Shown: piece by piece, positions 35,801 to 44,327 of the stretch
How positions within the stretch are numbered: position 1 is the first letter of the stretch
Layout: each line of letters opens with the position of its first letter
NCBI RefSeq assembly: GCF_001428825.1
Contig: NZ_LMIT01000001.1
Coordinates: 222,754-286,753 of the forward strand
Length of the DNA: 64,000 nucleotides
From: Nocardioides sp. Root240
GTDB lineage: Bacteria > Actinomycetota > Actinomycetes > Propionibacteriales > Nocardioidaceae
Direction: 5' to 3'
Position numbers and translations under genes: made by a program
Notes under the pieces: generated by a model
Database searches by the model: none
Told to the model about the DNA's origin: nothing
What the model saw: only the letters and a program-made list of their open reading frames with translations

Positions 35801-36436
35801 GTCATCGCGGACCCGCTTCTCGATCGAGATGCCGTGGTCCATCAGCTCGAGGAAGACGTTGTCCTTGCCGAAGATGTCCTGCAGCTCGGCCGCCTCGCGC
35901 ACGGCCTCGTCCCACTGGCCCAGGCGCAGCCGGGTCTGGATCGCGCCGCTGGGGCAGCCGGTGCTGACGATCAGCCCCTTGCTGTGCTCGGCGAGGATCT
36001 CCTTGTCCATCCGGGGCTTGAAGTAGTAGCCCTCGAGGCTGGACCGGGACGAGAGCCGGAACAGGTTGTGCATGCCCTCGGTGCTCTCGGCCCACATCGT
36101 CATGTGGGTGTAGGCGCCGCCGCCGGCGACGTCGTCACCGCCCTCCTCGGCCGCGTCGCCCTTGCCCCAGCGGACCCGGCGCCGCTCGCCGCGCGGGGTG
36201 CCCGGCGTGACGTAGGCCTCGATGCCGATGATCGGGCGGACACCGTACTTCTTCGCCTTGGAGTAGAAGTCGTAGGCACCGTGCAGGTTGCCGTGGTCGG
36301 TCATGGCGATCGACGTCATGCCGAGGTCGTTGACGCGCGTGAAGAGCCCGTCGAGCAGCGACGCCCCGTCGAGCATGGAGTACTCGGTGTGGACGTGCAG
36401 GTGGACGAAGTCCGCTTCCCCGGAACCGGCTGCCAT
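32870..36436 (-). CDS. dnaE: DNA polymerase III alpha subunit
   Basis: Replicative polymerase catalytic subunit (DnaE1 type), 1188 residues, normal length. Order: PHP domain with FVHLHVHTEYSMLDG and AMTDHGNLHGA, then the palm with GPGRGSGAGSIAAY and the catalytic MPDFDIDFDDARRGE (about residue 425), fingers including KKKAELDAQFDGF and AYGVITYWTAYLKANYP, HhH, and a C-terminal OB fold (TVAGLITQIQRKITKNGDPWATVTLEDLEG). Start ATG 36434-36436 with GAGGAG twelve bases upstream. Its 3' end is coupled to the DUF2567 gene. Confidence 0.98.
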   Translation of the reverse strand: MAAGSGEADFVHLHVHTEYSMLDGASLLDGLFTRVNDLGMTSIAMTDHGNLHGAYDFYSKAKKYGVRPIIGIEAYVTPGTPRGERRRVRWGKGDAAEEGGDDVAGGGAYTHMTMWAESTEGMHNLFRLSSRSSLEGYYFKPRMDKEILAEHSKGLIVSTGCPSGAIQTRLRLGQWDEAVREAAELQDIFGKDNVFLELMDHGISIEKRVRDDLLRLGREMNIPPIATNDSHYNNPEDADAHDALICVASGKRLSDTNRLKFDGGGYYIKSAAEMRELWADRFGMPEACDNTVAIAERCEVEFNENTGGYMAKADIPAGETEESWFRKEVWRGIESRYPGDRLNQEVKDRVEMELAVVAQKGYCGYFLVVADFINWSKDNGIRVGPGRGSGAGSIAAYALRITDLCPLEHGLYFERFLNPERPSMPDFDIDFDDARRGEVIQYVSDKYGAERVCQIATFGRLKSKAAIKDAARVLDHGFAIGDKITKAMPPDVMGKGVPLKEIFNPEHKRYNDGGEFRALYEQDPDVRTIYQTALGLEGQIRNWGVHAAGVIMSSEPLLDIVPIMARPQDGAVITQFDYPMCESLGLVKMDFLGLSNLRILEDALTNIKANKGEEVVLEELSFDDRATYELMGRGDTLGVFQLDGGGMRALLRSMLPDKFADITAVSALYRPGPMGADSHNKYAHRKNGRQPIEPIHPALAEALEPVLGETYGLIVYQEQVMAIAQVLAGYSLGAADNMRRVMGKKKKAELDAQFDGFQAGMLERGFPKDAIKVLWDTLVPFADYAFNKSHSAAYGVITYWTAYLKANYPTEYMAALLTSVKDDKDKMAIYLNECRRMKIQVLPPDVNESAHDFTAVGPDIRFGLTAVRNVGSNVVDGIAEARVEKGRYTDFNDFLSKVPASVCNKRVIDSLIKAGAFDDMKHLRRALVVIHETAVDQYVDIKRNEAIGQDSLFAGLGDDDADGGFGVSVAIPDIDEWDKMTLLGHEREMLGLYVSDHPLLGLEHVLSNGTDCTIGQLVTDEGRAHNSTVTVAGLITQIQRKITKNGDPWATVTLEDLEGSIDVLLFPSSYRLAAPYLTEDAIVRVRGQLDTDREPAQLRGQEVTVPDLETRADGPVVISLPSTRCTGPVVQQLKDVLVTHAGLTEVRLQLLSRDSTKVMRLGDNLRVTPSSALFADLKQLLGPGCLAG

Positions 36437-36492
36437 CGGGTGTGGTGACTCCTCGAGAGAGATGGTGGGCGGGTGAGTCGGGGAAGGGGATC

Positions 36493-36549
36493 AGCCTACG
36501 CGACCCGACCGACCCATCGTGGCAGGTGGGTCCGAGTCAATCCGAGTCA
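36493..36549 (-). promoter_or_regulatory. dnaE upstream region with candidate -10 and a direct repeat
   Basis: TAGGCT (36493-36498, read on minus) could be a -10 element for dnaE. Upstream TCCGAGTCA occurs twice in tandem on plus (36531-36539 and 36541-36549), at the 3' end of the GNAT gene. No regulator is evident. Confidence 0.35.
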
Positions 36550-37017
36550 CAGCGGTGTCCACTCCATCCGGACGTCCGGCGCCCGCTCCTCGTTGCCGGA
36601 GCCGTCGGTGCGCTCCCGCTCGACGAGGCCGCGGGCGGCGTAGAACGCCCGGGCCGGCTCGTTGGCGACGAACACCCAGAGGCCGAAGCCGCCGGGGTGC
36701 CGGGCCTTGACCAGGTCCAGCAGCGCGCTGCCGATCCCGGCGCCGGCGTGGTCGGGGTCGACGTAGAGGTCGTCGAGCCACGTGCGGGTGAACCGGGCGT
36801 AGCCCACCACCCGGTCGCCGACCTCGGCCGCCCACACCTCGTCGCCGCTGCCGTCGAGGCGCGCGGCCAGCCAGGCCCGCACCTCGGCGTCGGGGTGGAT
36901 GCCCGCAGGCATCGGCGAGGCCGCCCGTGCCCGGAGGTGGACGTCGGCGACCGCCTCCGCGTCGTCCGGCGTGGCCGGACGGAGGATCAGCCCGTCGTCG
37001 GGCTCAGTGGCTGTCAC
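36547..37017 (-). CDS. GNAT family N-acetyltransferase
   Basis: 156 residues; begins [21 protein letters not shown], and the acetyl-CoA loop is [21 protein letters not shown] followed by [21 protein letters not shown]. Start GTG 37015-37017, which overlaps the rluD stop by 14 bases. Substrate unknown. Confidence 0.9.
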   Translation of the reverse strand: MTATEPDDGLILRPATPDDAEAVADVHLRARAASPMPAGIHPDAEVRAWLAARLDGSGDEVWAAEVGDRVVGYARFTRTWLDDLYVDPDHAGAGIGSALLDLVKARHPGGFGLWVFVANEPARAFYAARGLVERERTDGSGNEERAPDVRMEWTPL

Positions 37018-37939
37018 GGATGATGTCGAGCGCCCGGGCGAGGTCGTCGGGGTACGAGGACTCGTACTCGACGTACCCGCCGTCAGGGTGCTCGAAGCCG
37101 AGCTTCACGGCGTGCAGCCACTGGCGCTCGATGCCGACCTTGCGGGCCAGCACCGGGTCGGCGCCGTAGGTGATGTCGCCGACGCACGGGTGCTTCAGCG
37201 CGCTCATGTGCACCCGGATCTGGTGGGTCCGGCCCGTCTCGAGGTGGACCTCGAGCAGGCTCGCGAAGCGGTGCGCCTCGAGCGTCTCGTAGTGCGTGAC
37301 GCTGTGCCGGCCGTCGTCCATGACCGCGAACTTGTAGTCGAAGCGCGGGTGCCGGCCGATCGGGGCGTCGATCGTGCCCTCGTGCGGGTCGGGGTGGCCC
37401 TGCACCAGCGCGTGGTAGGTCTTGTCGACCGTGCGCTGCCGGAAGGCGTTCTTGAGGACCGAGTAGGCGTGCTCGGACTTCGCGATCACCATGACGCCCG
37501 ACGTACCGACGTCGAGGCGCTGGACGATGCCCTCGCGCTCCTTGGCGCCGGAGGTCGAGATGCGGAAGCCCGCACCAGCGAGGTGGCCGACCACGGTCGG
37601 CCCGCGCCAGCCCGGCGACGGGTGCACGGCGACGCCGACCGGCTTGTCGATCACGACGATGGCGTCGTCGTCGTGGATGATCTTGATGCCCTCGACGATC
37701 TCCGGGACCACCTCGAGCGGGTCCGCCTCGGCCGGGATCTCGACGTCCAGCACCGAACCCGCGAAGACCCGGTCGCTCTTGCCGCCCACCGGGCTGCCGT
37801 CGAGCTGCACCCGGCCGTCGGCGACGAGCTCGGCGGCGCGCGTCCGGGAGACCCCGAACAGTTGCGCCAGCACGACGTCGACGCGCTCACCCTCGAGGCT
37901 GTCGGGGACGTTCAGGCTGCGGTGGTCGACCGTGGTCAC
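37004..37939 (-). CDS. rluD: RluA/RluD-family 23S rRNA pseudouridine synthase
   Basis: 311 residues with N-terminal S4 domain ([32 protein letters not shown]) and the RluA catalytic domain. The catalytic Asp is in [19 protein letters not shown]; the usual HRLD reads QRLD here. Also [21 protein letters not shown] and [14 protein letters not shown]. Start GTG 37937-37939 overlaps the lspA stop. Which positions it modifies cannot be told. Confidence 0.93.
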   Translation of the reverse strand: MTTVDHRSLNVPDSLEGERVDVVLAQLFGVSRTRAAELVADGRVQLDGSPVGGKSDRVFAGSVLDVEIPAEADPLEVVPEIVEGIKIIHDDDAIVVIDKPVGVAVHPSPGWRGPTVVGHLAGAGFRISTSGAKEREGIVQRLDVGTSGVMVIAKSEHAYSVLKNAFRQRTVDKTYHALVQGHPDPHEGTIDAPIGRHPRFDYKFAVMDDGRHSVTHYETLEAHRFASLLEVHLETGRTHQIRVHMSALKHPCVGDITYGADPVLARKVGIERQWLHAVKLGFEHPDGGYVEYESSYPDDLARALDIIRDSH

Positions 37940-38523
37940 GACGTCTCCTCCTCGTCCGGCTGGTGCTGCTCGACCCGCGAGCCGTCGAGCGCGATGCCAC
38001 GCAGGACCTGCACGAGGATCATGGCGACGCCGACGTTGATGCACATGTCGGCGACGTTGAAGACCGGCCAGTTCGGCAGCATCAGGAAGTCGACCACATG
38101 GCCCTTGAAGGGCGCCGGGTCGCGGAACAGCCGGTCCATCAGGTTGCCGTCGATGCCCGCGAACATGAGGCCGAGCGCGACCGACCACCACCTGCTCTGC
38201 ACCCGGCGGCTGATCCACAGCACCACCAGCGTGGCGGCGGTGGCGAGCACTGCCAGGGCCACCGTGAAACGCGTCCCGAGGCTGAAGGCCGCACCCGGGT
38301 TGTAGGTCAGGTGCAGCTGCAGCAGCTCGCCCACGACCTCGACGTCGGGCTCGCCGGCCAGGTGGCGTACGGCGAGCACCTTGGTCACCTGGTCGATGAC
38401 CAGCATGATCGCGCCCACGGCGGCGAACAGCAGCCAGGTGCGGGGAGCGGCGAGCAGGCCTCCGCGGGTCTCGTCGGGGCCGTCGTCGCGGTCGTCTACC
38501 GGCGTTCCTCGCGCTGCTTGCAT
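37936..38523 (-). CDS. lspA: Lipoprotein signal peptidase (signal peptidase II)
   Basis: Aspartic membrane protease that removes signal peptides after Lgt has modified the lipobox Cys. About 195 residues, four membrane helices. Catalytic Asp residues lie in [14 protein letters not shown] and [30 protein letters not shown] and [11 protein letters not shown] are also present. I use ATG 38521-38523; GTG 38530-38532 adds three residues. Both overlap the end of the DksA-type gene. The N-terminal 30 residues are polar and Asp rich. Confidence 0.93.
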   Translation of the reverse strand: MQAARGTPVDDRDDGPDETRGGLLAAPRTWLLFAAVGAIMLVIDQVTKVLAVRHLAGEPDVEVVGELLQLHLTYNPGAAFSLGTRFTVALAVLATAATLVVLWISRRVQSRWWSVALGLMFAGIDGNLMDRLFRDPAPFKGHVVDFLMLPNWPVFNVADMCINVGVAMILVQVLRGIALDGSRVEQHQPDEEETS

Positions 38524-39359
38524 GTCATGCACAGTGTGGCACGCGGAAACGCCATGAGCCGCATCTTGCCGATGGGGTTGCCGCAGGACTCGCAGACGCC
38601 GTACGTGCCGTCGTCGATGCGGGCCAGGGCCCGGTCGATCTGCGCCAGCTTCTCCCGCTCGTGGTTGAGGACGGTGAGCTCGTGGTCGCGCTCGAAGCTG
38701 GTCGCTCCGAGGTCTGCCTGGTCCTGGCCGGCACCGTCACCGGAGTCGCGGAGCAGGCCGGTCAGGTCGGCCTCCTGCTCCTCGAGGATCTCCGCCGCGC
38801 GGGCGCGCTGCTCGTGCAGCTCGGCGACGACCTCGGCGAGCTCCGCCTTCGACCAGGCCTCCTCGTGGTCGAGGACGACCAGGGCGGCGGGGGCGGCCTT
38901 CCTGGCCGGCGCCTTCCTGGCGGGCGCGGCCTTCTTTGCCGGCGCAGGGGCGGCCTTCTTCGCGGGAGCGGACGCGGTCTTCTTGGCCGGTGCCGTCTTC
39001 TTCGCGGGAGCGGGCGCAGCCTTCTTGGCCGGTGCCGTCTTCTTCGCAGCCGGAGCCGCCTTCTTGGCGGGCGCCGCCTTCTTGGCGGGCGCCGCCTTCT
39101 TGGCAGGCGCAGCCTTCTTCGCGGCGGCGGGCGCGGCCTTCTTGGCAGGCGCAGCCTTCTTCGCGGTGGCGGGCGCAGCCTTCTTGGCCGGAGCGGCCTT
39201 CTTCGCAGCCGGAGCGGCCTTCTTCGCGGGTGCCGCCTTCTTCGCAGGTGCCGCCTTCTTGGCCGGCTCGGCACTCGCGGTTGCCTTGCGCGGCCGGATC
39301 ATCTTCCGGGCGGCGGACGCGGCCTGACCGGCCAACGACTTCTTCGTGCTGCGGGCCAT
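38496..39359 (-). CDS. DksA/TraR-type zinc finger protein with Ala/Lys/Pro repeat tail
   Basis: 287 residues from ATG 39357-39359 ([15 protein letters not shown]) with GGAGGAG eight bases upstream. Residues about 35-155 are a low-complexity array of AAPAKKA-type units, similar to histone H1-like and mycobacterial HupB-type tails, likely binding DNA or RNA. The C-terminal ~125 residues are a coiled coil ([21 protein letters not shown]) and a C4 zinc finger, [12 protein letters not shown]...[12 protein letters not shown], of the DksA/TraR type. In the coiled-coil tip, where DksA carries acidic residues, I see [14 protein letters not shown]. Inference: RNA polymerase-associated regulator held near nucleic acid by its tail. 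Confidence 0.87.
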   Translation of the reverse strand: MARSTKKSLAGQAASAARKMIRPRKATASAEPAKKAAPAKKAAPAKKAAPAAKKAAPAKKAAPATAKKAAPAKKAAPAAAKKAAPAKKAAPAKKAAPAKKAAPAAKKTAPAKKAAPAPAKKTAPAKKTASAPAKKAAPAPAKKAAPARKAPARKAAPAALVVLDHEEAWSKAELAEVVAELHEQRARAAEILEEQEADLTGLLRDSGDGAGQDQADLGATSFERDHELTVLNHEREKLAQIDRALARIDDGTYGVCESCGNPIGKMRLMAFPRATLCMTCKQREERR

Positions 39360-39414
39360 GAAGGACTCCTCCAGAAGCGACAGCCGGTCCCGGGTGATCG
39401 ACAGGCTGCTGCGG

Positions 39415-39443
39415 AGGGTAACGGCTCCGACAGGCTCGGCCAA
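39415..39443 (-). promoter_or_regulatory. Candidate promoter for the DksA-type gene
   Basis: On minus, TTGGCC (39438-39443) and TACCCT (39415-39420) are separated by exactly 17 bases, a fair -35/-10 pair, 56 bases before the start codon. It lies just past the divIVA terminator. Confidence 0.5.
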
Positions 39444-39512
39444 GGAGGCTCACCGTCTCGCGGACGCGTCGACGTGCCGCCGGACTCCCGCGAGCGTGCC
39501 AGCACATGCAGC

Positions 39513-39547
39513 GACCGGCCGGTCCGCGCGAGGCGGACCGGCCGGTC
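39513..39547. terminator. Strong stem-loop terminator downstream of divIVA
   Basis: GACCGGCCGGTCCGC (39513-39527) and GCGGACCGGCCGGTC (39533-39547) form a perfect 15-base stem with a five-base loop. It lies 32 bases past the divIVA stop on the minus strand. No U-tract is present. Confidence 0.8.
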
Positions 39548-39579
39548 GGGTGCTCAGTGGGTGAGGGTGAGCTGGAGGC

Positions 39580-40368
39580 TCAGCCCTCCTCCTCGCCGAG
39601 GATGGAGCGCAGTCGCTTGGGGGCCGGGGCCTCCTCGACGGGGGCCAGCGTGTCGCCCGGCGTCTGCAGCGACTCGAGCTGCTGGGTGAAGTAGCTCTTG
39701 AGGCGCGAGCGGTACTCACGCTCGAACGAGCGCAGCGTCTCGACCTCGGCCGAGAGCTTGTCGCGCTCCTTCTCGAGGTCGCCGAAGAGCTGCGTGCGGC
39801 GCTCGGCGGTCTCGCTGTCGAGCATCTCCGCACGGGTACGAGCGTCGGACTCGAGGCGGTCGGCCTTGACCTTGGCCTCGGACTCCAGACGCTCGGACTT
39901 GGTGCGTGCCTCGCCGACGATCTTGTCGGCCTCGTTCTTGGCGTCCTCGACGAGCTCGTCGGCGTTGCGCGTGGCGATCTCGAGGAGGCGGGCCGCGGCG
40001 TTGGACGCCTCGGGAACCGTCTCGACGCGGATCGTCTGGACACCACCGGACGCCTGCGGGGCGGCCACGGGAGCAGCGACGACCGGGGCGACGGGCTCGA
40101 CCGGCTTCGGCACCTCGACGGGCGCGGGCGGCTCGGGAGCGGCCTCGGGAACCGGGGCCAGCTGCGTCGGAGCGTCGAACGCCGCGGAGGAGCCGCCGGC
40201 CTGCGCCGCGGCCAGCTTGGCGCGGAGGTCGTCGTTCTCCTGGGTCAGGCGGGCAAGCTCAGCCTCCACCTCATCCAGGAACTGGTCGACCTCGCCCATG
40301 TCGTAGCCCTCGCGCAGCCGGACCGGCGTAAAGCGCTTGTTGCTCACGTCCTCAGGCGTCAGCGGCAT
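39580..40368 (-). CDS. divIVA: DivIVA/Wag31 polar scaffold protein
   Basis: Coiled-coil protein that marks cell poles and directs apical or septal wall growth, 262 residues. N-terminal membrane-binding domain: MPLTPEDVSNKRFTPVRLREG then YDMGEVDQFLDEVEAELARL; a Pro/Ala/Val-rich linker (about 70-115); then a long coiled coil (RNADELVEDAKNEADKIVGEA, DLEKERDKLSAEVETLRSFE). Start ATG 40366-40368. It ends the sepF-yggT-divIVA part of the division cluster and is followed by a strong terminator. Confidence 0.95.
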   Translation of the reverse strand: MPLTPEDVSNKRFTPVRLREGYDMGEVDQFLDEVEAELARLTQENDDLRAKLAAAQAGGSSAAFDAPTQLAPVPEAAPEPPAPVEVPKPVEPVAPVVAAPVAAPQASGGVQTIRVETVPEASNAAARLLEIATRNADELVEDAKNEADKIVGEARTKSERLESEAKVKADRLESDARTRAEMLDSETAERRTQLFGDLEKERDKLSAEVETLRSFEREYRSRLKSYFTQQLESLQTPGDTLAPVEEAPAPKRLRSILGEEEG

Positions 40369-40516
40369 GACCTCACCTATCTTCGAAGTACAAGGACAAA
40401 CTGTCTCACCGAACCTTAGCGCCTGCAGTGGAGAAGGCCGCATCACCCGCCGGTGCTCGACGTGGGGACAGGGCGTGTCGCCGCTGGGAAGACGCGCAGA
40501 ACGGGCGCAGAACTCC

Positions 40517-40534
40517 GGCGCGCCGCGGCGCGCC
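40517..40534. terminator. G+C palindrome after yggT
   Basis: GGCGCGCCGCGGCGCGCC is a perfect 18-base palindrome six bases past the yggT stop. It can fold as a short hairpin but has almost no loop, so terminator function is uncertain. The rest of 40369-40539 holds no gene. Confidence 0.35.
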
Positions 40535-40539
40535 GCCGC

Positions 40540-40833
40540 CTAGGCCAGGAGGGTGTTGCGGTTCACCGAGAGCGCGACGTAGGCGAGGATCATCACCAGC
40601 AGGAAGCTGAGGTCGAGCGCGAAATTGCCGATCCGGATCGGCTTGATGACCTTGCGCAGCGCCGAGATCGGCGGGTCCGTGGCGCTGTAGGACAGCTCCA
40701 GGAACACCAGCATGACCCCGCGCGGCTCCCAGCTGCGCGCGAACATCTGCACCCAGTCGGTGATGAAGCGCACCCACAGGAACGCGATGAAGGCGAAGAG
40801 GATGCCCTCGATGATCCAACCGGCGATGCTCAC
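40540..40833 (-). CDS. yggT: YggT family membrane protein
   Basis: 97 residues, GTG at 40831-40833. Two hydrophobic segments (IIEGILFAFIAFLWVRFITDWV and LDLSFLLVMILAYVALSV) flank the family motif DPPISALRKVIKPIRIG. Between sepF and divIVA as in most actinobacteria; the role in envelope or division is not settled. Confidence 0.92.
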   Translation of the reverse strand: MSIAGWIIEGILFAFIAFLWVRFITDWVQMFARSWEPRGVMLVFLELSYSATDPPISALRKVIKPIRIGNFALDLSFLLVMILAYVALSVNRNTLLA

Positions 40834-40874
40834 GGTCCCAACCTATCGGGTGTCCGGGGACAGCCCGAGCCGGC

Positions 40875-41375
40875 TCAGCTCTGGTTGAAGAAGTCCCGGT
40901 CGGCGATGCGCTGCTTGTCCTCGGCAGCGACGGTGACGTTCGGCGGCGAGAGGAGGAACACCTTGTTGGTGACCCGCTCGATGCTGCCGCGGGTGGCGAA
41001 GATCAGGCCCGCGGCGAAGTCGACGAGACGCTTGGCGTCGGAGTCGTCCATCTCGGTGAGGTTCATGATCACCGGGATGCCCTCGCGGTAGGACTCGCCC
41101 ACCGAGCGGGCGTCGTTGTACGTCGTGGGGTGCAGCGTCGTGATCCGCGACAGCTCCGCGACGGTCGGCTGGGGCGCGACGGCGACCGGGCGCCGACGCT
41201 CGTCGAGGTCGGCGACGGAGCCGGCCGTCGACGGTACGGCGCGCACGGGACGGGCCTGGCGGGGCTCGCGCGTCGCACGCGGGTCCTGCTCGGCGCGCTC
41301 GTCGTCGTACTCGTCATAGCCGGTGTCCTCAAGCAGGCCGAGGTACTCGCCGATCCTGCGCATCGCACCGCTCAT
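40875..41375 (-). CDS. sepF: SepF cell division protein
   Basis: FtsZ membrane anchor of actinobacteria, 166 residues. N-terminal amphipathic helix MSGAMRRIGEYLGLLED, a charged Arg/Pro linker, then the SepF domain ARSVGESYREGIPVIMNLTEM and DSDAKRLVDFAAGLIFATRG. It binds the FtsZ C-terminal peptide, present in the FtsZ here. Start ATG 41373-41375. Confidence 0.96.
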   Translation of the reverse strand: MSGAMRRIGEYLGLLEDTGYDEYDDERAEQDPRATREPRQARPVRAVPSTAGSVADLDERRRPVAVAPQPTVAELSRITTLHPTTYNDARSVGESYREGIPVIMNLTEMDDSDAKRLVDFAAGLIFATRGSIERVTNKVFLLSPPNVTVAAEDKQRIADRDFFNQS

Positions 41376-41436
41376 GACTGTTGCCTCCGTGATCCTGGAC
41401 GCCGAGTGTCAGCGCCCGTTGGTGGTGTTGTGGACA

Positions 41437-42135
41437 TTACTGGACCGACTGCCTCGATCCGAGGACCGCGGAGCCGACGCGCACGTGTGTCGCGCCGGCG
41501 GTGACCGCGGCCTCGAGATCGCCGCTCATCCCGGCCGAGAGCCGGGTCGCGTCGGGGTGCTGCTCGAGGAAGGTGGACCGGATCGCGCGGAGCCGGTCGA
41601 AGGCGGTGGCGGGGTCCTCGCCGAGGGGCGCGACGGCCATCAGACCCCGCAGGGAGAGCGACGACGCAGCGGCGACCTCGTCGGCGAGCGCCACCAGGTC
41701 GGCCGGGTCGGCGCCGGCGCGGTGGTCGCTGCCGGGCGGGTCGAGGCTGACCTGGAGCAGGACGTCGACCTGCCGGCCGGACTCCCCCGCACCCCGGTCG
41801 AGCCGGCCCACCAGGCTGCTGCGGTCGACGGACTCGACGACGTCGGCGTACCGCGCCACGGCGGCGGCCTTGTTGGACTGCAGCCCGCCGATGAAGTGCC
41901 AGCGCAGGGCCAGGTCCGCGCAGTCGGCAGCCTTGGCCTCGGCCTCCTGGTGGCGGTTCTCGCCGACGTCGGTGACGCCGAGTTCGGCGAGCAGGCGGAC
42001 GTCGGAGGCGGGGAAGAACTTGGTGACCACGACGAGGTCGACCTCGTCCGGCGCCCGGCCGGCGCCCTCCGCGGCCCGGGCGATCCGCTCGTGGACGGCG
42101 GCCAGGCGGGTGCGCAGCTCCTCGAGACGGCTCAT
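41437..42135 (-). CDS. yggS: PLP homeostasis protein YggS/PROSC
   Basis: PLP-binding TIM-barrel protein with no known catalytic activity, 232 residues. PLP Lys is in EVDLVVVTKFFPASDV; also VTDVGENRHQEAEAK, HFIGGLQSNKAA and the C-terminal LSAGMSGDLEAAVTAGATHVRVG. ATG 42133-42135 overlaps the pgeF stop. It is regularly found in this place between ftsZ and sepF. Confidence 0.94.
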   Translation of the reverse strand: MSRLEELRTRLAAVHERIARAAEGAGRAPDEVDLVVVTKFFPASDVRLLAELGVTDVGENRHQEAEAKAADCADLALRWHFIGGLQSNKAAAVARYADVVESVDRSSLVGRLDRGAGESGRQVDVLLQVSLDPPGSDHRAGADPADLVALADEVAAASSLSLRGLMAVAPLGEDPATAFDRLRAIRSTFLEQHPDATRLSAGMSGDLEAAVTAGATHVRVGSAVLGSRQSVQ

Positions 42136-42836
42136 GGCAGCCACACCAGCCCGGCGAAGCGGCCGGCCCCGGCGCCGTCGCGGCGGTAGGAGTGCAACCC
42201 GTGGTCCTCGCGGGTGCAGCCCGGCACCACCGTGACGTCGACGCCGGCTGCAGTGAGCTGGGCGGTGACGCCGGCACCGAGGTCGAGCGCGGGCGTGCCC
42301 CACGTCGTCTCGGCGTACGTCTGCGGGACCGCGGCCGCGACCTCGTCGCGCATGCCGGCCGGGACCTCGTAGCAGCCGCCGCAGATGTGCGGCCCGACCC
42401 ACGCCCGGACGTCGGTCGCACCGAGGGCACGCATCCGCTCGACGGTGCGCGTCACCACGTCGAGCTCGACACCCAACCGGCCGGCATGGGCAGCGCCGAC
42501 GACGCCTGCCGCGGGATCGGCCAGGAGCACCGGCACGCAGTCGGCGACCCGGATCACCAGTGCGGTACGACGCTCGCGCGTCACCACACCGTCGGCCACG
42601 CCGACCGCTCCCCCGCCGAGCTCCGTGGCCCCGTCGACGACGACCACGTCGTCGCCGTGCACCTGGCTGACCCGCGCGAAAGCGACGTCCAGCTCGGCAC
42701 CGAGCACGGCCAGGGCGGCGGTCACCCCCTCGCCCTCCTGGAGGTCGAGGGAGGAGTCCGTGAACGCCACCTCGACCCGGCGCCCGCCAGCGGCGGGGTC
42801 CGGGTCGAGGTCGTGGGTCTCACGGAAGGCGAACAC
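42132..42836 (-). CDS. pgeF: Peptidoglycan editing factor PgeF (YfiH/laccase-domain family)
   Basis: 234 residues, GTG at 42834-42836. Zinc ligands are in SQVHGDDVVVVDG, GAAHAGRLGVELDVV and VGPHICGGCYEV. In other bacteria the family acts on purine nucleosides and on misassembled UDP-MurNAc-Ser. It lies nine bases downstream of ftsZ in the cluster, consistent with a wall-editing role. Confidence 0.92.
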   Translation of the reverse strand: MFAFRETHDLDPDPAAGGRRVEVAFTDSSLDLQEGEGVTAALAVLGAELDVAFARVSQVHGDDVVVVDGATELGGGAVGVADGVVTRERRTALVIRVADCVPVLLADPAAGVVGAAHAGRLGVELDVVTRTVERMRALGATDVRAWVGPHICGGCYEVPAGMRDEVAAAVPQTYAETTWGTPALDLGAGVTAQLTAAGVDVTVVPGCTREDHGLHSYRRDGAGAGRFAGLVWLP

Positions 42837-42845
42837 CAGGCAGCT

Positions 42846-44045
42846 TCACTTCAGGAAGTCGGGCACGTCCAGGTCGTCGCCGTCGTCGAACTGCAGCGGC
42901 GCCGGGTTGCGGACCCCGACCGGCTGCGGCTCGGCGGGGGCGGACTCGCGGGAGGGTGCGGACTGGGTCGGCGCAGCCTCGCGGGCCGGGGCGGACTGGG
43001 CCGGGGCGGACTGGGCCGGCGCGGACGACGTCGTGCGGGCTGCGGGCGCGGCCTGCTGCTGCGGGCGACGTACGGCCGCGGCGTCGCGACGCTGCGGCAG
43101 GCCACCGTCGAAGCCGGCGGCGATGACGGTCACACGGACCTCGTCACCGAGGGCGTCGTCGATGATCGTGCCGAAGATGATGTTGGCGTCCTCGTGGACC
43201 GCGTCGGCGACCATCGCGGCGGCCTCGTTGATCTCGAAGATGCCGAGGTCGGAGCCGCCGGCGATCGAGAGCAGCACGCCGTGCGCGCCGTCGATCGAGG
43301 CCTCGAGCAGCGGGCTGCTGATCGCCATCTCGGCAGCCTGCAGGGCCCGGTCCTCACCGCGAGCCGAGCCGATGCCCATGAGGGCGGAACCGGCGTTGCT
43401 CATGACGGCCTTGACGTCGGCGAAGTCGACGTTGATCAGACCGGGGGTCGTGATCAGGTCGGTGATGCCGGAGACGCCCTGGAGCAGCACCTGGTCGGCC
43501 TGCTTGAACGCGTCGAGCATCGACACGTTGCGGTCCGAGATCTGCAGGAGCCGGTCGTTCGGGATGACGATGAGGGTGTCGACCTCCTCGCGGAGACGCT
43601 CGATGCCCTCGTCGGCGGACTTCTTGCGGCGGGCGCCCTCGAAGGTGAACGGACGGGTCACCACACCGATGGTCAGCGCGCCGAGCGAACGAGCGATGCG
43701 GGCCACGACGGGCGCGCCACCGGTGCCCGTGCCGCCACCCTCGCCAGCGGTCACGAAGACCATGTCGGCGCCCTTGATGACCTCTTCGATCTCCTCCGCG
43801 TGGTCCTCGGCGGCCTTGCCGCCCACGTCGGGGTTCGCGCCGGCACCGAGACCGCGGGTGAGCTCGCGGCCGATGTCGAGCTTCACGTCGGCGTCGCTCA
43901 TCAACAGCGCCTGGGCGTCGGTGTTGATGGCGATGAACTCGACGCCCTTGAGGCCGACCTCGATCATCCGGTTGACGGCGTTGACGCCGCCGCCCCCGAT
44001 GCCGATGACCTTGATGATGGCCAGGTAGTTCTGTGCAGCTGCCAC
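42846..44045 (-). CDS. ftsZ: Cell division protein FtsZ
   Basis: Tubulin-like GTPase forming the division ring, 399 residues. GTP-binding loop [18 protein letters not shown], tubulin signature [19 protein letters not shown]7 loop [14 protein letters not shown] Gln/Ser/Ala/Pro-rich linker (about 320-385) leads to the C-terminal peptide [10 protein letters not shown] that binds SepF. GTG at 44043-44045. A 320-base intergenic region upstream holds its promoter and two hairpins. Confidence 0.98.
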   Translation of the reverse strand: MAAAQNYLAIIKVIGIGGGGVNAVNRMIEVGLKGVEFIAINTDAQALLMSDADVKLDIGRELTRGLGAGANPDVGGKAAEDHAEEIEEVIKGADMVFVTAGEGGGTGTGGAPVVARIARSLGALTIGVVTRPFTFEGARRKKSADEGIERLREEVDTLIVIPNDRLLQISDRNVSMLDAFKQADQVLLQGVSGITDLITTPGLINVDFADVKAVMSNAGSALMGIGSARGEDRALQAAEMAISSPLLEASIDGAHGVLLSIAGGSDLGIFEINEAAAMVADAVHEDANIIFGTIIDDALGDEVRVTVIAAGFDGGLPQRRDAAAVRRPQQQAAPAARTTSSAPAQSAPAQSAPAREAAPTQSAPSRESAPAEPQPVGVRNPAPLQFDDGDDLDVPDFLK

Positions 44046-44154
44046 AGCGTCTCACCCCTCCTACGGGTATGGATGCGCGTATCGAATGTGTCCGTTCACC
44101 GACGTCGGCGGCCGGACCGCTTCCCCGTGGCCAGCCGGCGTGTCGACAACCCTT

Positions 44155-44185
44155 ACCCTCAGCCTGAGGGTTATAGTTATGTCAA
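44155..44185 (-). promoter_or_regulatory. ftsZ promoter region with TTGACA and inverted repeat
   Basis: On minus, TTGACA (44180-44185) is a perfect -35 hexamer, followed by TAACTATAACCC and the inverted repeat ACCCTCAG-C-CTGAGGGT (44155-44171, plus coordinates). No perfect -10 sits at 17 bases. The bases 44140-44144 give GACAC on minus, the core of the WhiA site known to act on ftsZ in other actinobacteria. The rest of 44046-44285 shows no gene. Confidence 0.6.
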
Positions 44186-44285
44186 CCTCGTCGTGATGAC
44201 GACAGTAGGGACGCCCGTACCCCTGACGGCGCAGACACGCCGCGCGGGCTGCAAACAGGCCGATCGCGCGGGGTTGTTGACGTGT

Positions 44286-44327
44286 TCTCGCGGTTGATGA
44301 CGCTTGCAACCGTCACCAACCGCGAGA
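44286..44327 (-). other. Second hairpin between ftsQ and ftsZ
   Basis: TCTCGCGGTTG (44286-44296) and CAACCGCGAGA (44317-44327) are perfect 11-base arms. The left arm can also pair locally with CAACC at 44307-44311. It overlaps the upstream terminator-like hairpin by two bases. Confidence 0.55.

Noticed and set aside
33017..36448. Plus-strand frame of over 1100 codons opposite dnaE
   Set aside because: Antisense shadow of dnaE, low complexity, no recognisable motif.
38915..39270. CRISPR-like or intergenic repeat array
   Set aside because: The repeats are in-frame codons for Ala, Lys and Pro in the DksA-type gene.
44061..44309. Minus-strand frame of about 80 codons in the ftsQ-ftsZ gap
   Set aside because: Arg-rich, no ribosome site, and it crosses the promoter and hairpin elements.
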